Shown: positions 1-12,658, numbered from the stretch's first letter. The stretch: 35,001 bases of DNA from Streptomyces hilarionis (GCF_024539675.1 NZ_JAHHIT010000058.1:1-35001), one strand, 5' to 3'. Made by a program: numbers and translations. Notes: generated by a model from the sequence alone, not told the origin.

Positions 1-813
1 TCCGCGGGGGCGGGCTCCGGCGGGGGCGGGGAGGGCAGCCCGCGGATGAGCCCGGTCGCGGCCCTGCGCACGGCCGAGAAGTCGACCGACGGCGCCGACT
101 CCGCGAAGGTCGAGTCCAGCACGACCATCGGCTCGCTGATGTCGATGACGGCCGACGGCGCCCTCGGCTGGGGCCACGGTCTCACCGGCGCCCTGACCAT
201 CACGTACACCGGCGGCACCGTCGCCGACACGATGCGCCAGCTGGGCAGCACGTCGATGCAGGCCCGCTATCTGCCCGACGCGTACTACGCGAGGATGGGA
301 GACGCCTTCGCGCGGCAGACCGGCGGCAGGCACTGGATCAAGTACGCCTACGACGACCTGGAGCGCCTCGGCGGCAGCTCGGGCGCGTACCTGAAGGACC
401 AGATGACCCACACCACCCCCAACCAGTCGGTCAAGCTGCTGCTGGCCTCGGGGGACGTGCGCCGGGTCGGCACGGAGAAGGTGCGGGGCCGCGACACCAC
501 GCACTACGCGGGGACGGTCGAGGTGGCCGACCTCGCCCGGCAGAACTCCAGCCTCAGCCGCGCTCAGCTCGACGACCTGAAGAAGACCCTGGAACAGGCC
601 GGCGTGACCACCGAGACGGTCGACATCTGGGTCGACGACCAGGATCTTCTGGTCAAGAAGGTGGAGCGGGGCCAGACCGCGCAGGGCGGCTACACCCAGA
701 CCGCGTACTACAGCGACTACGGCGCGAAGGTCTCGGCGGCGGTTCCGCCGGCGGCCGACACCGCCGACTTCACGGAGCTGGTCCGGCAGCAGGGAGCGGG
801 CGCCGGCTCGTAA
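1..813 (+). CDS. Secreted lipoprotein-like protein, 5' end outside window (LppX/LprAFG-like)
   Basis: The reading frame is open from base 1 and ends at TAA 811-813, so the true start and any signal peptide lie upstream. The Met at 46 is internal: the residues before it are a Gly/Ser/Ala-rich linker of the kind that follows a lipoprotein cysteine. The C-terminal half contains the segments HYAGTVEV, VDIWVDDQDL and YSDYG, each matched at the same relative place in the next gene, so the two are paralogues. This pattern resembles the mycobacterial LppX/LprG family of outer-face lipoproteins with a lipid-binding half-barrel fold. Lipid carriage is inference from the family. In Streptomyces two lipoprotein genes commonly sit between rplA and rplJ, which fits the position here. 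Confidence 0.75.
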   Translation, partial: SAGAGSGGGGEGSPRMSPVAALRTAEKSTDGADSAKVESSTTIGSLMSMTADGALGWGHGLTGALTITYTGGTVADTMRQLGSTSMQARYLPDAYYARMGDAFARQTGGRHWIKYAYDDLERLGGSSGAYLKDQMTHTTPNQSVKLLLASGDVRRVGTEKVRGRDTTHYAGTVEVADLARQNSSLSRAQLDDLKKTLEQAGVTTETVDIWVDDQDLLVKKVERGQTAQGGYTQTAYYSDYGAKVSAAVPPAADTADFTELVRQQGAGAGS

Positions 814-848
814 TTCACACGACCCCCACGGCCTGCCTGGGATACCTT

Positions 849-874
849 CACGGTCTTGCTGTGAGGCGACCGTG
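849..874. repeat. Inverted repeat between the lipoprotein genes
   Basis: CACGGTC (849-855) and GACCGTG (868-874) form a perfect 7-bp inverted repeat with a 12-nt spacer, 51 bases ahead of the second lipoprotein start. It could be a weak terminator of the upstream gene or an operator. No clear -10/-35 pair was seen here. Confidence 0.35.
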
Positions 875-924
875 TGTTCCCCGTCCGGGAGCTCAGGCGG
901 TCCGGGTCGTGGGGGGAAAATCGC

Positions 925-1752
925 ATGAGGTCGTCCGTGGGTGCCCTCGGGCTGTCCGCGCTGCTCATCACCGGATGCGGGGCGGTGGGCGGCTCCGACG
1001 GCGCGGGCGGCGGTGACACGGCCGCCGCGGCCGCCGTGGCCCGTGCCGCGCGGAAGGCGGAGGAGCCCGTCTCGCTGCGCTACCGGATGTCCGGCCGGAC
1101 GCCGGAGGAAGGCCGCATCAAGGGCGAGGCGGCGATCGGCGTGAAGCCGCCCGCGATGAGCCTGAAGTCGACCGTGCTCAGCGGGGACGACCGCGGCACC
1201 GGGGAGTTCCGGCTGGTCGGCGGGGTGCTCTACGTGGGCGGCGACGAAGCCGGCCAGGGCGGCAAGCACTGGGTCAAGTTCGGCGCCCCGAGCCGTTCCG
1301 GTACCCCGAGCGGGCTCAAGGCCGACACGGGCGCGATGGCGGACCGGGTCCGAGACAACCCCTCCCACGAGAGCGGTTTCCTCGCGGCCGCCGACGACCT
1401 GAAGAAGGCGGGCGTCGAGACCGTCGGGGGCGTCAGCACCAGCCACTACACCGGCACCGCCACCGTCGACGCCATCCGCGCCTCGTACAAGGACGACGCG
1501 GCGGACGTGCGCCGGCGGACCGAGAAGAGCCTCGCCCAGTACGAGAAGCTGGGCGTCGACGAGCTCACCATGGACCTGTGGGTCGACGCCCAGGACCGTA
1601 CGCGGCAGCTGCGCATGCAGGGCTTCGGGCGGCACGGCCAGCTCGACCTCACCCTCGCGTTCAGCGACTTCGGCAAGCCCGTGACCGTGAAGGCCCCTCC
1701 GGCCTCGGACACCCTCGACATGGCCGAGGAGCTGAGGAAGGCCCGCCGCTGA
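925..1752 (+). CDS. Secreted lipoprotein, LppX/LprAFG-like
   Basis: A 275-residue protein. I start it at ATG 925, which follows a purine-rich ribosome site (GGGGGGAAAA, 911-920) and gives a short lipoprotein signal peptide: MRSSVG, a hydrophobic stretch, then lipobox ITGC with the acylated Cys at residue 18. An earlier GTG in frame (874) would put 17 extra residues before this and spoil the signal peptide. After the Cys comes a Gly/Ala-rich linker. The mature domain shares HYTGT, MDLWVDAQD and FSDFGKP blocks with the preceding gene. It is probably membrane-anchored on the outer face and may bind a lipid or hydrophobic ligand, by family analogy only. The gap of 111 bases to the previous stop suggests co-transcription or a separate weak promoter. 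Confidence 0.85.
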   Translation: MRSSVGALGLSALLITGCGAVGGSDGAGGGDTAAAAAVARAARKAEEPVSLRYRMSGRTPEEGRIKGEAAIGVKPPAMSLKSTVLSGDDRGTGEFRLVGGVLYVGGDEAGQGGKHWVKFGAPSRSGTPSGLKADTGAMADRVRDNPSHESGFLAAADDLKKAGVETVGGVSTSHYTGTATVDAIRASYKDDAADVRRRTEKSLAQYEKLGVDELTMDLWVDAQDRTRQLRMQGFGRHGQLDLTLAFSDFGKPVTVKAPPASDTLDMAEELRKARR

Positions 1753-1776
1753 GGTGGTCCGTACGGGCGGATTTGC

Positions 1777-1802
1777 TTGACGGCGACCGGTTCACGTACT
1801 CT
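1777..1802 (+). promoter_or_regulatory. Candidate rplJL promoter
   Basis: A good -35 TTGACG (1777-1782) lies just after the lipoprotein stop. The best -10 look-alike is TACTCT (1797-1802), but the spacer is only 14 nt, shorter than the usual 16-18. The location directly ahead of the structured L10 leader supports a promoter; the exact -10 is uncertain. Confidence 0.4.
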
Positions 1803-1804
1803 CC

Positions 1805-1980
1805 ACGAGAAGCCAAAGACCGCTGGTCGTTGCCGTGCTCTCGCAAGAGGGGGCGGTGGCCGAAGGATCCGCTGCAATGCGGACGACCCGCGCAGGTGTC
1901 AGTGGATGTGCTCCCGAGAGAAATCCTCCCACGGAATTCTTGCGGTCGAGCTACGCCCCGTGCGCCTGCGCCGGGGCGTT
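1805..1980 (+). ncRNA. Ribosomal protein L10 leader (autoregulatory rplJ mRNA leader)
   Basis: The leader folds by eye into the branched form expected of L10 leaders. A closing helix is GGTCGT (1825-1830) with ACGACC (1883-1888). Inside are a hairpin CTCT/AGAG (1838-1849) and a hairpin TCCGC/GCGGA (1868-1883). Downstream, ACGCCCCG (1953-1960) pairs perfectly with CGGGGCGT (1972-1979) around an 11-nt loop, followed by TTCGTCTGTC, which looks like a terminator/attenuator ahead of rplJ. In other bacteria the L10(L12)4 complex binds such a leader and lowers its own synthesis; that role is inferred here. Confidence 0.65.
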
Positions 1981-2037
1981 TCGTCTGTCACAGCCCCTTC
2001 TGAGCGGTCCTCATCACCCGGAAGGAGGCCGACGCTC

Positions 2038-2568
2038 ATGGCAAGGCCCGACAAGGCTGCCGCGGTGGCCGAGCTGACGGAGTCGTTCCGCAGCTCGAAC
2101 GCCGCCGTGCTGACCGAGTACCGGGGTCTCACCGTGGCGCAGCTGAAGACGCTGCGTCGTTCGCTCGGTGAGAACGCCCAGTACGCCGTGGTGAAGAACA
2201 CGCTGACCAAGATTGCGGCCAACGAGGCCGGGATCAACACGCTCGACGACCTTTTCAACGGTCCGACGGCGGTCGCCTTCATCACCGGTGACCCGGTGGA
2301 GTCGGCGAAGGGTCTTCGTGACTTCGCCAAGGACAACCCGAACCTCGTCATCAAGGGCGGTGTCCTTGACGGCAAGGCGCTGTCCGCCGACGAGATCAAG
2401 AAGCTTGCGGACCTCGAGTCCCGCGAGGTTCTGCTCAGCAAGCTGGCGGGTGCCTTCAAGGGCAAGCAGTCTCAGGCTGCTCAGCTCTTCCAGGCGCTTC
2501 CCTCGAAGCTCGTCCGCACCGTGGACGCTCTTCGCGCCAAGCAGGCCGAGCAGGGCGGTGCCGAGTAA
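2038..2568 (+). CDS. rplJ: 50S ribosomal protein L10
   Basis: A 176-residue L10, the base of the ribosomal stalk that anchors dimers of L7/L12 and recruits translational GTPases. The start ATG 2038 follows a strong ribosome site GGAAGGAGG (2020-2028). The N-terminus [17 protein letters not shown] and the segments TEYRGLT and VVKNTL are typical of the family rRNA-binding domain. The C-terminal helix that carries L12 dimers ends in an acidic/Gln-rich tail (EQGGAE). A frame extending upstream of 2038 runs through the leader RNA and is not the gene. It is first in the rplJL transcript and probably autoregulated through the leader. Confidence 0.98.
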   Translation: MARPDKAAAVAELTESFRSSNAAVLTEYRGLTVAQLKTLRRSLGENAQYAVVKNTLTKIAANEAGINTLDDLFNGPTAVAFITGDPVESAKGLRDFAKDNPNLVIKGGVLDGKALSADEIKKLADLESREVLLSKLAGAFKGKQSQAAQLFQALPSKLVRTVDALRAKQAEQGGAE

Positions 2569-2707
2569 TTCGGCTCCCGAAATGACCGCCGCCTGAAGCA
2601 GTCAGCCTGAGGCAGTCCGCCGAGGCAGCGGTCGTTAGCGGGCCGAACGTACGCCCGCCAGACATGTACATACCGGCACCAGCCGAATTAGTGGAAGGAA
2701 AGCCGTC

Positions 2708-3088
2708 ATGGCTCTCACCCAGGACGAACTGCTCGCCGAGTTCGAGGGCATGACCCTCATCCAGCTCTCCGAGTTCGTGAAGGCGTTCGAGGAGAAGTTC
2801 GACGTCACCGCCGCCGCCGCGGTCGCCGTCGCCGGCCCCGCCGTCCCCGGCGCCCCGGTCGAGGCCGCTGAGGAGCAGGACGAGTTCGACGTCATCCTCA
2901 CCGGCGCCGGCGAGAAGAAGATCCAGGTCATCAAGGTCGTGCGCGAGCTGACCTCCCTGGGTCTGAAGGAGGCCAAGGACCTCGTGGACGGCGCTCCGAA
3001 GCCCGTTCTCGAGAAGGTCGCCAAGGAGGCCGCTGAGAAGGCCGCCGAGTCCCTCAAGGGCGCCGGCGCCTCGGTCGAGGTCAAGTAA
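2708..3088 (+). CDS. rplL: 50S ribosomal protein L7/L12
   Basis: A 126-residue L7/L12. The N-terminal dimerisation domain (about 1-33) is followed by an Ala/Val/Pro-rich hinge (about 34-55) and the C-terminal GTPase-contacting domain with the [12 protein letters not shown] and [10 protein letters not shown] signatures. It is present in several copies on the stalk and stimulates EF-Tu, EF-G and IF2. The ATG has a GGAAGGA site at 2693-2699. The 139-nt gap after rplJ holds a small hairpin (GCGGGC 2638-2643 / GCCCGC 2653-2658), which may help give rplL its own translation level, since the ribosome needs more L12 than L10. Confidence 0.98.
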   Translation: MALTQDELLAEFEGMTLIQLSEFVKAFEEKFDVTAAAAVAVAGPAVPGAPVEAAEEQDEFDVILTGAGEKKIQVIKVVRELTSLGLKEAKDLVDGAPKPVLEKVAKEAAEKAAESLKGAGASVEVK

Positions 3089-3160
3089 CACCCCGCGGTC
3101 GGCGACGACCGCGAGCGGAGGCTGAAACTGCCCCTGTGGGGGCTGTAACGCCCACGCACC

Positions 3161-3194
3161 GAAGAGCGATCATCCATCTGGGTGGTCGCTCTTC
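3161..3194 (+). terminator. Terminator/attenuator between rplL and rpoB
   Basis: GAAGAGCGATCATCC (3161-3175) pairs with GGGTGGTCGCTCTTC (3180-3194) over 15 bp with two G-U pairs and an ATCT tetraloop. It is followed by GTCGTT rather than a full U-tract. In the enteric rplJL-rpoBC operon a partial terminator at this place lets most transcripts stop after rplL; the same use is likely here. Confidence 0.8.
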
Positions 3195-3204
3195 GTCGTT
3201 CCCG

Positions 3205-3233
3205 GGGGTGCGGCCACGGTTGCCTCGCACCCC
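3205..3233 (+). terminator. Second hairpin downstream of rplL
   Basis: GGGGTGCG (3205-3212) pairs perfectly with CGCACCCC (3226-3233) around a 13-nt loop, ten bases after the main rplL hairpin. A tandem arrangement could strengthen termination. Confidence 0.5.
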
Positions 3234-3297
3234 TCTGAGCGGGGGGTATGGTGATCTTCGTCGTGTCTCCGAGCGCCCCCGTTCGCGCAGGGGGGCC

Positions 3298-3326
3298 TTG
3301 ACGAACCGCACGCAGCGCGCAATTCT
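3298..3326 (+). promoter_or_regulatory. Weak candidate promoter upstream of rpoB
   Basis: TTGACG (3298-3303) is a perfect Streptomyces-type -35. At 17-nt spacing the -10 would be AATTCT (3321-3326), which is poor. I list it because nothing else explains the roughly 200 bases between the rplL hairpins and the better promoter at 3455. Confidence 0.3.
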
Positions 3327-3454
3327 CAGGACGCGTCGTCACAAGGATCCGAATCCGAGGCATGGATCGGCGACGAAGAGGGCAGTATCACCGTGCGTTG
3401 AGGACCAGCAGACCGAGGGCGTTGAGAACTACGAGGGTCGCAGTTAACCCGCAC

Positions 3455-3483
3455 TGGACATCAGTGTGCCAAGTGGCTACACT
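3455..3483 (+). promoter_or_regulatory. rpoB promoter
   Basis: TGGACA (3455-3460), a 17-nt spacer and TACACT (3478-3483) form a good sigma-HrdB-type promoter. Transcription would start near 3490 and give a leader of about 175 nt before rpoB. It would let rpoBC be expressed apart from rplJL. Confidence 0.65.
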
Positions 3484-3489
3484 GACCCT

Positions 3490-3664
3490 TTGCGCTGCCT
3501 GTTAGCTGTCCCCTGCCCGTCACCAGGGGCATGCCCTCCCTTTTGCCCGGACGACCAGCCCTTCCCGACCTGGCCTTTTTGCCAGATTCGGAAAGCTGTC
3601 TCCGTGCACAGGCGGAGGGGCCGGTACGCGCGTAGTGAGTCCGAGCCCTCGGAAGGACCCCCTC
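3490..3664 (+). promoter_or_regulatory. Structured 5' leader of rpoB
   Basis: The stretch between the promoter and the rpoB start is not coding but is rich in hairpins. CCCCTG (3510-3515) pairs with CAGGGG (3524-3529). CCGA-CTGGC (3565-3574) pairs with GCCAG-TCGG (3581-3591), with a run of Ts in the loop. It is unusually T-rich for this genome around 3541-3580. A regulatory or mRNA-stability role is inferred from the length and structure. Confidence 0.5.
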
Positions 3665-6600
3665 TTGGCCGCCTCGCGCAACGCCTCGACCGCGAATACG
3701 AACAACGCCGCCAGCACCGCCCCGCTGCGCATCTCCTTTGCAAAGATCAAGGAGCCCCTCGAGGTTCCCAACCTGCTCGCGCTGCAGACCGAGAGCTTCG
3801 ACTGGCTGCTCGGGAACACCGCCTGGCAGAGTCGGGTCGAGGCGGCTCTGGAGTCGGGTCAGGACGTCCCCACGAAGTCGGGTCTGGAGGAGATCTTCGA
3901 GGAGATCTCCCCGATCGAGGACTTCTCCGGGTCGATGTCGCTGACCTTCCGCGACCACCGTTTCGAGCCGCCGAAGAACAGCATCGACGAGTGCAAGGAC
4001 CGTGACTTCACGTACGCGGCCCCGCTCTTCGTGACGGCCGAGTTCACCAACAACGAGACCGGCGAGATCAAGTCCCAGACGGTCTTCATGGGCGACTTCC
4101 CGCTCATGACGAACAAGGGCACCTTCGTCATCAACGGCACCGAGCGTGTCGTGGTGTCGCAGCTGGTCCGTTCGCCGGGTGTCTACTTCGACTCCTCCAT
4201 CGACAAGACGTCCGACAAGGACATCTTCTCCGCCAAGATCATCCCCTCCCGGGGCGCCTGGCTGGAGATGGAGATCGACAAGCGCGACATGGTCGGTGTC
4301 CGCATCGACCGCAAGCGCAAGCAGTCCGTCACCGTGCTCCTGAAGGCTCTCGGCTGGACCACCGAGCAGATCCTCGAGGAGTTCGGCGAGTACGAGTCCA
4401 TGCGCGCCACCCTGGAGAAGGACCACACCCAGGGCCAGGACGACGCGCTGCTGGACATCTACCGCAAGCTGCGTCCGGGCGAGCCCCCCACGCGTGAGGC
4501 CGCGCAGACGCTGCTCGAGAACCTCTACTTCAACCCCAAGCGCTACGACCTGGCCAAGGTCGGCCGCTACAAGGTCAACAAGAAGCTGGGTGCGGACGCT
4601 CCGCTCGACGCGGGCGTCCTGACCGTCGAGGACGTCATCTCGACGATCAAGTACCTGGTGAAGCTGCACGCCGGCGAGACCGAGACGGCCGCGGACAACG
4701 GCCAGACGATCGTCGTCGAGACCGACGACATCGACCACTTCGGCAACCGTCGTCTGCGCAGCGTCGGCGAGCTCATCCAGAACCAGGTCCGCACGGGTCT
4801 GGCGCGTATGGAGCGAGTCGTCCGCGAGCGGATGACGACCCAGGACGTCGAGGCGATCACGCCGCAGACCCTGATCAACATCCGGCCGGTCGTCGCCTCC
4901 ATCAAGGAGTTCTTCGGCACCAGCCAGCTGTCGCAGTTCATGGACCAGAACAACCCGCTGTCGGGTCTCACCCACAAGCGCCGTCTGTCGGCGCTCGGTC
5001 CGGGTGGTCTCTCCCGTGAGCGGGCCGGCTTCGAGGTCCGTGACGTGCACCCCTCGCACTACGGCCGCATGTGCCCGATCGAGACGCCCGAAGGCCCGAA
5101 CATCGGTCTGATCGGCTCGCTCGCCTCCTACGGCCGGGTCAACGCGTTCGGCTTCGTCGAGACGCCGTACCGCCGGGTCACCGACGGCATCGTCACCGAC
5201 GAGGTCGACTACCTCACGGCCGACGAGGAGGACCGCTTCGTCATCGCGCAGGCCAACGCCACGCTCGACGACGACATGCGCTTCACCGAGAACCGCGTCC
5301 TGGTCCGCCGTCGTGGCGGCGAGGTCGACTACGTCCCCGGTGACGACGTGGACTACATGGACGTCTCGCCGCGCCAGATGGTGTCGGTCGCGACCGCCAT
5401 GATCCCGTTCCTCGAGCACGACGACGCCAACCGTGCCCTCATGGGCGCGAACATGATGCGTCAGGCCGTGCCGCTCATCAAGAGCGAGTCCCCGCTCGTC
5501 GGCACCGGCATGGAGTACCGCTCCGCCGTCGACGCCGGCGACGTGGTCAAGGCCGAGAAGGACGGTGTGGTCCAGGAGGTCTCCGCGGACTACATCACCA
5601 CGACCAACGACGACGGCACGTACATCACGTACCGCCTGGCCAAGTTCTCGCGCTCCAACCAGGGCACCTCGGTCAACCAGAAGGTCATCGTCAACGAGGG
5701 CGACCGGATCATCACCGGCCAGGTCCTCGCCGACGGCCCGGCCACCGAGAACGGCGAGATGGCGCTGGGCAAGAACCTGCTCGTGGCGTTCATGCCGTGG
5801 GAGGGTCACAACTACGAGGACGCGATCATCCTGTCGCAGCGCCTCGTGCAGGACGACGTCCTCTCCTCGATCCACATCGAGGAGCACGAGGTCGACGCCC
5901 GTGACACCAAGCTCGGCCCCGAGGAGATCACCCGGGACATCCCGAACGTCTCCGAGGAGGTCCTCGCCGACCTCGACGAGCGCGGCATCATCCGCATCGG
6001 CGCCGAGGTCGTCGCCGGCGACATCCTGGTCGGCAAGGTCACGCCCAAGGGCGAGACCGAGCTGACCCCGGAGGAGCGCCTGCTGCGCGCGATCTTCGGC
6101 GAGAAGGCCCGTGAGGTCCGTGACACCTCGCTGAAGGTGCCCCACGGCGAGATCGGCAAGGTCATCGGCGTCCGCGTCTTCGACCGTGAAGAGGGCGACG
6201 AGCTGCCGCCGGGCGTGAACCAGCTGGTTCGTGTCTACGTGGCGCAGAAGCGCAAGATCACGGACGGCGACAAGCTCGCCGGCCGCCACGGCAACAAGGG
6301 CGTCATCTCCAAGATCCTGCCCATCGAGGACATGCCGTTCCTCGAGGACGGGACCCCGGTCGACATCATCCTCAACCCGCTGGGCGTGCCGTCCCGAATG
6401 AACCCGGGACAGGTGCTGGAGATCCACCTCGGCTGGCTCGCCAGCCGCGGCTGGGACGTCTCCGGGCTCGGCGAGGACTGGGCGCAGCGCCTTCAGGTCA
6501 TCGGAGCCGACCAGGTCGCCCCGGGCACCAACGTCGCCACCCCGGTGTTCGACGGCGCCCGTGAGGACGAGCTGGCCGGTCTGTTGCAGCACACCATCCC

Positions 6601-7150
6601 GAACCGCGACGGCGAGCGCATGGTGCAGCCGACCGGCAAGGCGAGGCTGTTCGACGGCCGCTCCGGCGAGCCGTTCCCGGACCCGATCTCCATCGGGTAC
6701 ATGTACATCCTGAAGCTGCACCACCTGGTCGACGACAAGCTGCACGCCCGCTCGACCGGTCCGTACTCGATGATCACCCAGCAGCCGCTGGGCGGTAAGG
6801 CGCAGTTCGGCGGTCAGCGCTTCGGTGAGATGGAGGTGTGGGCGCTGGAGGCATACGGCGCCGCGTACGCCCTCCAGGAGCTCCTGACCATCAAGTCCGA
6901 CGACGTCACCGGCCGCGTGAAGGTCTACGAGGCCATCGTCAAGGGCGAGAACATCCCTGAGCCCGGCATCCCCGAGTCCTTCAAGGTGCTCATCAAGGAG
7001 ATGCAGTCTCTCTGCCTGAACGTGGAGGTGCTGTCCAGCGACGGTATGTCCATCGAGATGCGTGACACCGACGAGGACGTCTTCCGCGCGGCGGAGGAGC
7101 TCGGCATCGACCTGTCCCGGCGCGAGCCGAGCAGCGTCGAAGAGGTCTGA
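3665..7150 (+). CDS. rpoB: RNA polymerase beta subunit
   Basis: The 1161-residue beta subunit of RNA polymerase, forming one side of the catalytic cleft. I start it at TTG 3665, seven bases after GGAAGGA (3651-3657); the protein then begins (M)[13 protein letters not shown], as in S. coelicolor. An in-frame GTG at 3635 lacks that spacing. The rifampicin region lies around residues 420-445 ([18 protein letters not shown]). D427, H437 and S442 occupy the positions of E. coli D516, H526 and S531, so the site looks drug-sensitive. The substrate/active-site motif [12 protein letters not shown] and the C-terminal clamp-contact region [20 protein letters not shown] are intact. rpoC follows after 110 bases. 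Confidence 0.98.
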   Translation: MAASRNASTANTNNAASTAPLRISFAKIKEPLEVPNLLALQTESFDWLLGNTAWQSRVEAALESGQDVPTKSGLEEIFEEISPIEDFSGSMSLTFRDHRFEPPKNSIDECKDRDFTYAAPLFVTAEFTNNETGEIKSQTVFMGDFPLMTNKGTFVINGTERVVVSQLVRSPGVYFDSSIDKTSDKDIFSAKIIPSRGAWLEMEIDKRDMVGVRIDRKRKQSVTVLLKALGWTTEQILEEFGEYESMRATLEKDHTQGQDDALLDIYRKLRPGEPPTREAAQTLLENLYFNPKRYDLAKVGRYKVNKKLGADAPLDAGVLTVEDVISTIKYLVKLHAGETETAADNGQTIVVETDDIDHFGNRRLRSVGELIQNQVRTGLARMERVVRERMTTQDVEAITPQTLINIRPVVASIKEFFGTSQLSQFMDQNNPLSGLTHKRRLSALGPGGLSRERAGFEVRDVHPSHYGRMCPIETPEGPNIGLIGSLASYGRVNAFGFVETPYRRVTDGIVTDEVDYLTADEEDRFVIAQANATLDDDMRFTENRVLVRRRGGEVDYVPGDDVDYMDVSPRQMVSVATAMIPFLEHDDANRALMGANMMRQAVPLIKSESPLVGTGMEYRSAVDAGDVVKAEKDGVVQEVSADYITTTNDDGTYITYRLAKFSRSNQGTSVNQKVIVNEGDRIITGQVLADGPATENGEMALGKNLLVAFMPWEGHNYEDAIILSQRLVQDDVLSSIHIEEHEVDARDTKLGPEEITRDIPNVSEEVLADLDERGIIRIGAEVVAGDILVGKVTPKGETELTPEERLLRAIFGEKAREVRDTSLKVPHGEIGKVIGVRVFDREEGDELPPGVNQLVRVYVAQKRKITDGDKLAGRHGNKGVISKILPIEDMPFLEDGTPVDIILNPLGVPSRMNPGQVLEIHLGWLASRGWDVSGLGEDWAQRLQVIGADQVAPGTNVATPVFDGAREDELAGLLQHTIPNRDGERMVQPTGKARLFDGRSGEPFPDPISIGYMYILKLHHLVDDKLHARSTGPYSMITQQPLGGKAQFGGQRFGEMEVWALEAYGAAYALQELLTIKSDDVTGRVKVYEAIVKGENIPEPGIPESFKVLIKEMQSLCLNVEVLSSDGMSIEMRDTDEDVFRAAEELGIDLSRREPSSVEEV

Positions 7151-7162
7151 CGGGAGTCCGGT

Positions 7163-7198
7163 CCGGAGGTTCGGCGATGAAGATCACTGAACCTCCGG
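7163..7198 (+). repeat. rpoB-rpoC intercistronic hairpin
   Basis: CCGGAGGTTC (7163-7172) and GAACCTCCGG (7189-7198) are a perfect 10-bp inverted repeat with a 16-nt spacer, just after the rpoB stop. No promoter is visible before rpoC, so this is more likely an RNA processing/stability element or weak attenuator than an operon end. Confidence 0.6.
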
Positions 7199-7260
7199 CC
7201 GGCCCCGGGACCCCCGTATCAGACCCCAAGACTTACAACCCTGAGAGGGATTGACGCATA

Positions 7261-11160
<3,900 letters not shown>

Positions 11161-11179
11161 GGCGTAGGTCTGAACCACT

Positions 11180-11220
11180 GAAGGGCGGTCACCCCGTTGC
11201 GTACGGGGTGACCGCCCTTC
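11180..11220 (+). terminator. rpoBC terminator
   Basis: GAAGGGCGGTCACCCCGT (11180-11197) pairs perfectly over 18 bp with 11203-11220 around a TGCGT loop, 19 bases after the rpoC stop. There is no U-tract. The symmetric stem may also stop transcription arriving from the minus-strand gene at 11381. Confidence 0.9.
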
Positions 11221-11272
11221 GGCGTATCCGGGACAGCCCCTGGCCGGCGGCGTGCCGCGCTCCGGGGGCCAC

Positions 11273-11299
11273 CGCGGCCCGGCCGACGGCCGGGCCGCG
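11273..11299 (-). terminator. Terminator hairpin for the minus-strand GT-C gene
   Basis: CGCGGCCCGGCC (11273-11284) pairs perfectly with GGCCGGGCCGCG (11288-11299) over 12 bp with a 3-nt loop. It lies 81 bases beyond the stop of the minus-strand gene and so is a likely terminator for it. The rest of 11221-11380 is GC-rich with no gene. Confidence 0.6.
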
Positions 11300-11380
11300 C
11301 GGAGGGCTCCCAGGCCGCCCCGACGCCGCGGAAGGGCGAGGCCGGGGCGCGGCCGGGCGCGGCCGCCGGGCGGGGTGCGG

Positions 11381-12658
11381 CTACGGAATGCCCAGCTCGA
11401 AGATCACGAAGTGGGCGTACCAGCCCGAGGCGACGGCCGCGGTGGCGAAGAACACCGTCAGGCTCGGCCACTTCAGGCGGCTCATCGCCGCCGCCGGCGC
11501 CAGCAGGAGGGGGAAGACCGGGAGCAGGTAGCGGCCCGTGTTGCCGAACATCTGCTGGGTCCCGAGGACGGCGACGACGCTGGCCAGGGTGTACGCGACC
11601 AGCACCAGCGGCGGCCTTCTGCGCAGCATCAGCGCGATCAGGAAGGGCAGCGCCAGGACCAGCTGGACGGCGAGCAGGTCGGGCACGGAGAACGCGAACA
11701 GGTAGTTGTTGTGCCCGATCGCCGTGTTGCCCAGCACGTCCAGGGTGTAGGCGCCGAAGTCGAAGTAGTGCGCCCAGCCCTCGCGCTGGAGGGTGAAGTA
11801 CGCGGTGAGGTCGCCGGCCTCCAGGCCGACCCAGACCACGTACGTGAGCAGGCCCAGCGGCGCGGCGACCATGGCGTACACGGGTCCGGCGATCCCGTGC
11901 TCGCGTCTGCTCGCCGGCCGGGCGAGCGTGACGATCGCGGCGAGCCCGACCGCGCCGATCAGCGCGGCGGACGTCGGCCGGTTGAGGCCGGCCAGGAAGG
12001 CGAGCAGCCCCGCTGCGACCCAGTGCCGCTTCATCACGCAGTAGCAGCACCAGGCGGCGATGGCGACGAACACCGACTCCGAGTAGACCGCCCACTGCAC
12101 GCCCGCGCCGGGCGCCAGCGCCCACAGGCCGGCCGCGATCGTGCCCGCCCGCGCGCCGGCCAGCGTCGAGATCACGGCGTACACGCCGGCGGCCGCGACG
12201 AAGGAGGCCAGGACCGAGACGGCGATCGCGGAACCGTACAGGCCGAGGCCGGTGATCTCCGAGACGCCGCGGACCAGGCCGGGGTAGAGGGGGAAGAACG
12301 CCACGGAGTTCTGCTTGACGGTGAACAGCCCGCCGGGAGCCAGCTTCACCAGCGGGCCGGGCTCGTATCCCTTCTCCGCGACCTGGAGGTACCACCAGCC
12401 GTCCCAGGTGGCGAGGACGTCCCACCAGTGCGCGCCGCCGCCGAAGCGCGGGTCCTTCTTCTGGTACTCGTCCGCCGCGACCAGGAGCCGGACGAACACC
12501 GTCAGTCCCACGAGCTTCGTCACACCGTAGAGGAGCAGTGGGGCGAGGTACGGTCGTACCCCGTCGGGCAGCGCGAGGCGGCGCTGCCGCCACGACGGCT
12601 CCGTCGGCCCGTCCGGCACGGCGGGATCCGTCGCCGTGTCGCTGGAAGCCGTGCTCAT
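11381..12658 (-). CDS. Polytopic membrane glycosyltransferase, GT-C / PIG-V-like mannosyltransferase
   Basis: A 425-residue integral membrane protein. After a 36-residue Ser/Pro-rich cytoplasmic tail come about nine to eleven hydrophobic segments. Between the first two lies an extracytoplasmic loop with WDGWWYLQVAEKGY (residues 85-98). This matches the WD...Y...GY loop of PIG-V-like and other GT-C enzymes, where the Asp is catalytic; here it would be D86. Such enzymes move a sugar from a polyprenyl-phosphate carrier onto a lipid, glycan or protein on the outer face. The ATG at 12658 is preceded on its strand by GAGGGGGGA. It is divergent from a GT2 gene that could make the lipid-linked sugar. 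The acceptor is unknown. Confidence 0.75.
   Translation of the reverse strand: MSTASSDTATDPAVPDGPTEPSWRQRRLALPDGVRPYLAPLLLYGVTKLVGLTVFVRLLVAADEYQKKDPRFGGGAHWWDVLATWDGWWYLQVAEKGYEPGPLVKLAPGGLFTVKQNSVAFFPLYPGLVRGVSEITGLGLYGSAIAVSVLASFVAAAGVYAVISTLAGARAGTIAAGLWALAPGAGVQWAVYSESVFVAIAAWCCYCVMKRHWVAAGLLAFLAGLNRPTSAALIGAVGLAAIVTLARPASRREHGIAGPVYAMVAAPLGLLTYVVWVGLEAGDLTAYFTLQREGWAHYFDFGAYTLDVLGNTAIGHNNYLFAFSVPDLLAVQLVLALPFLIALMLRRRPPLVLVAYTLASVVAVLGTQQMFGNTGRYLLPVFPLLLAPAAAMSRLKWPSLTVFFATAAVASGWYAHFVIFELGIP

Noticed and set aside
1777..2037. Extension of rplJ upstream to 1777
   Set aside because: This is the L10 leader RNA; ATG 2038 has a strong ribosome site and the family N-terminus.
3635..3664. 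GTG 3635 as rpoB start
   Set aside because: In frame, but the ribosome site GGAAGGA lies downstream of it and points to TTG 3665. The extra residues are not expected in the family.
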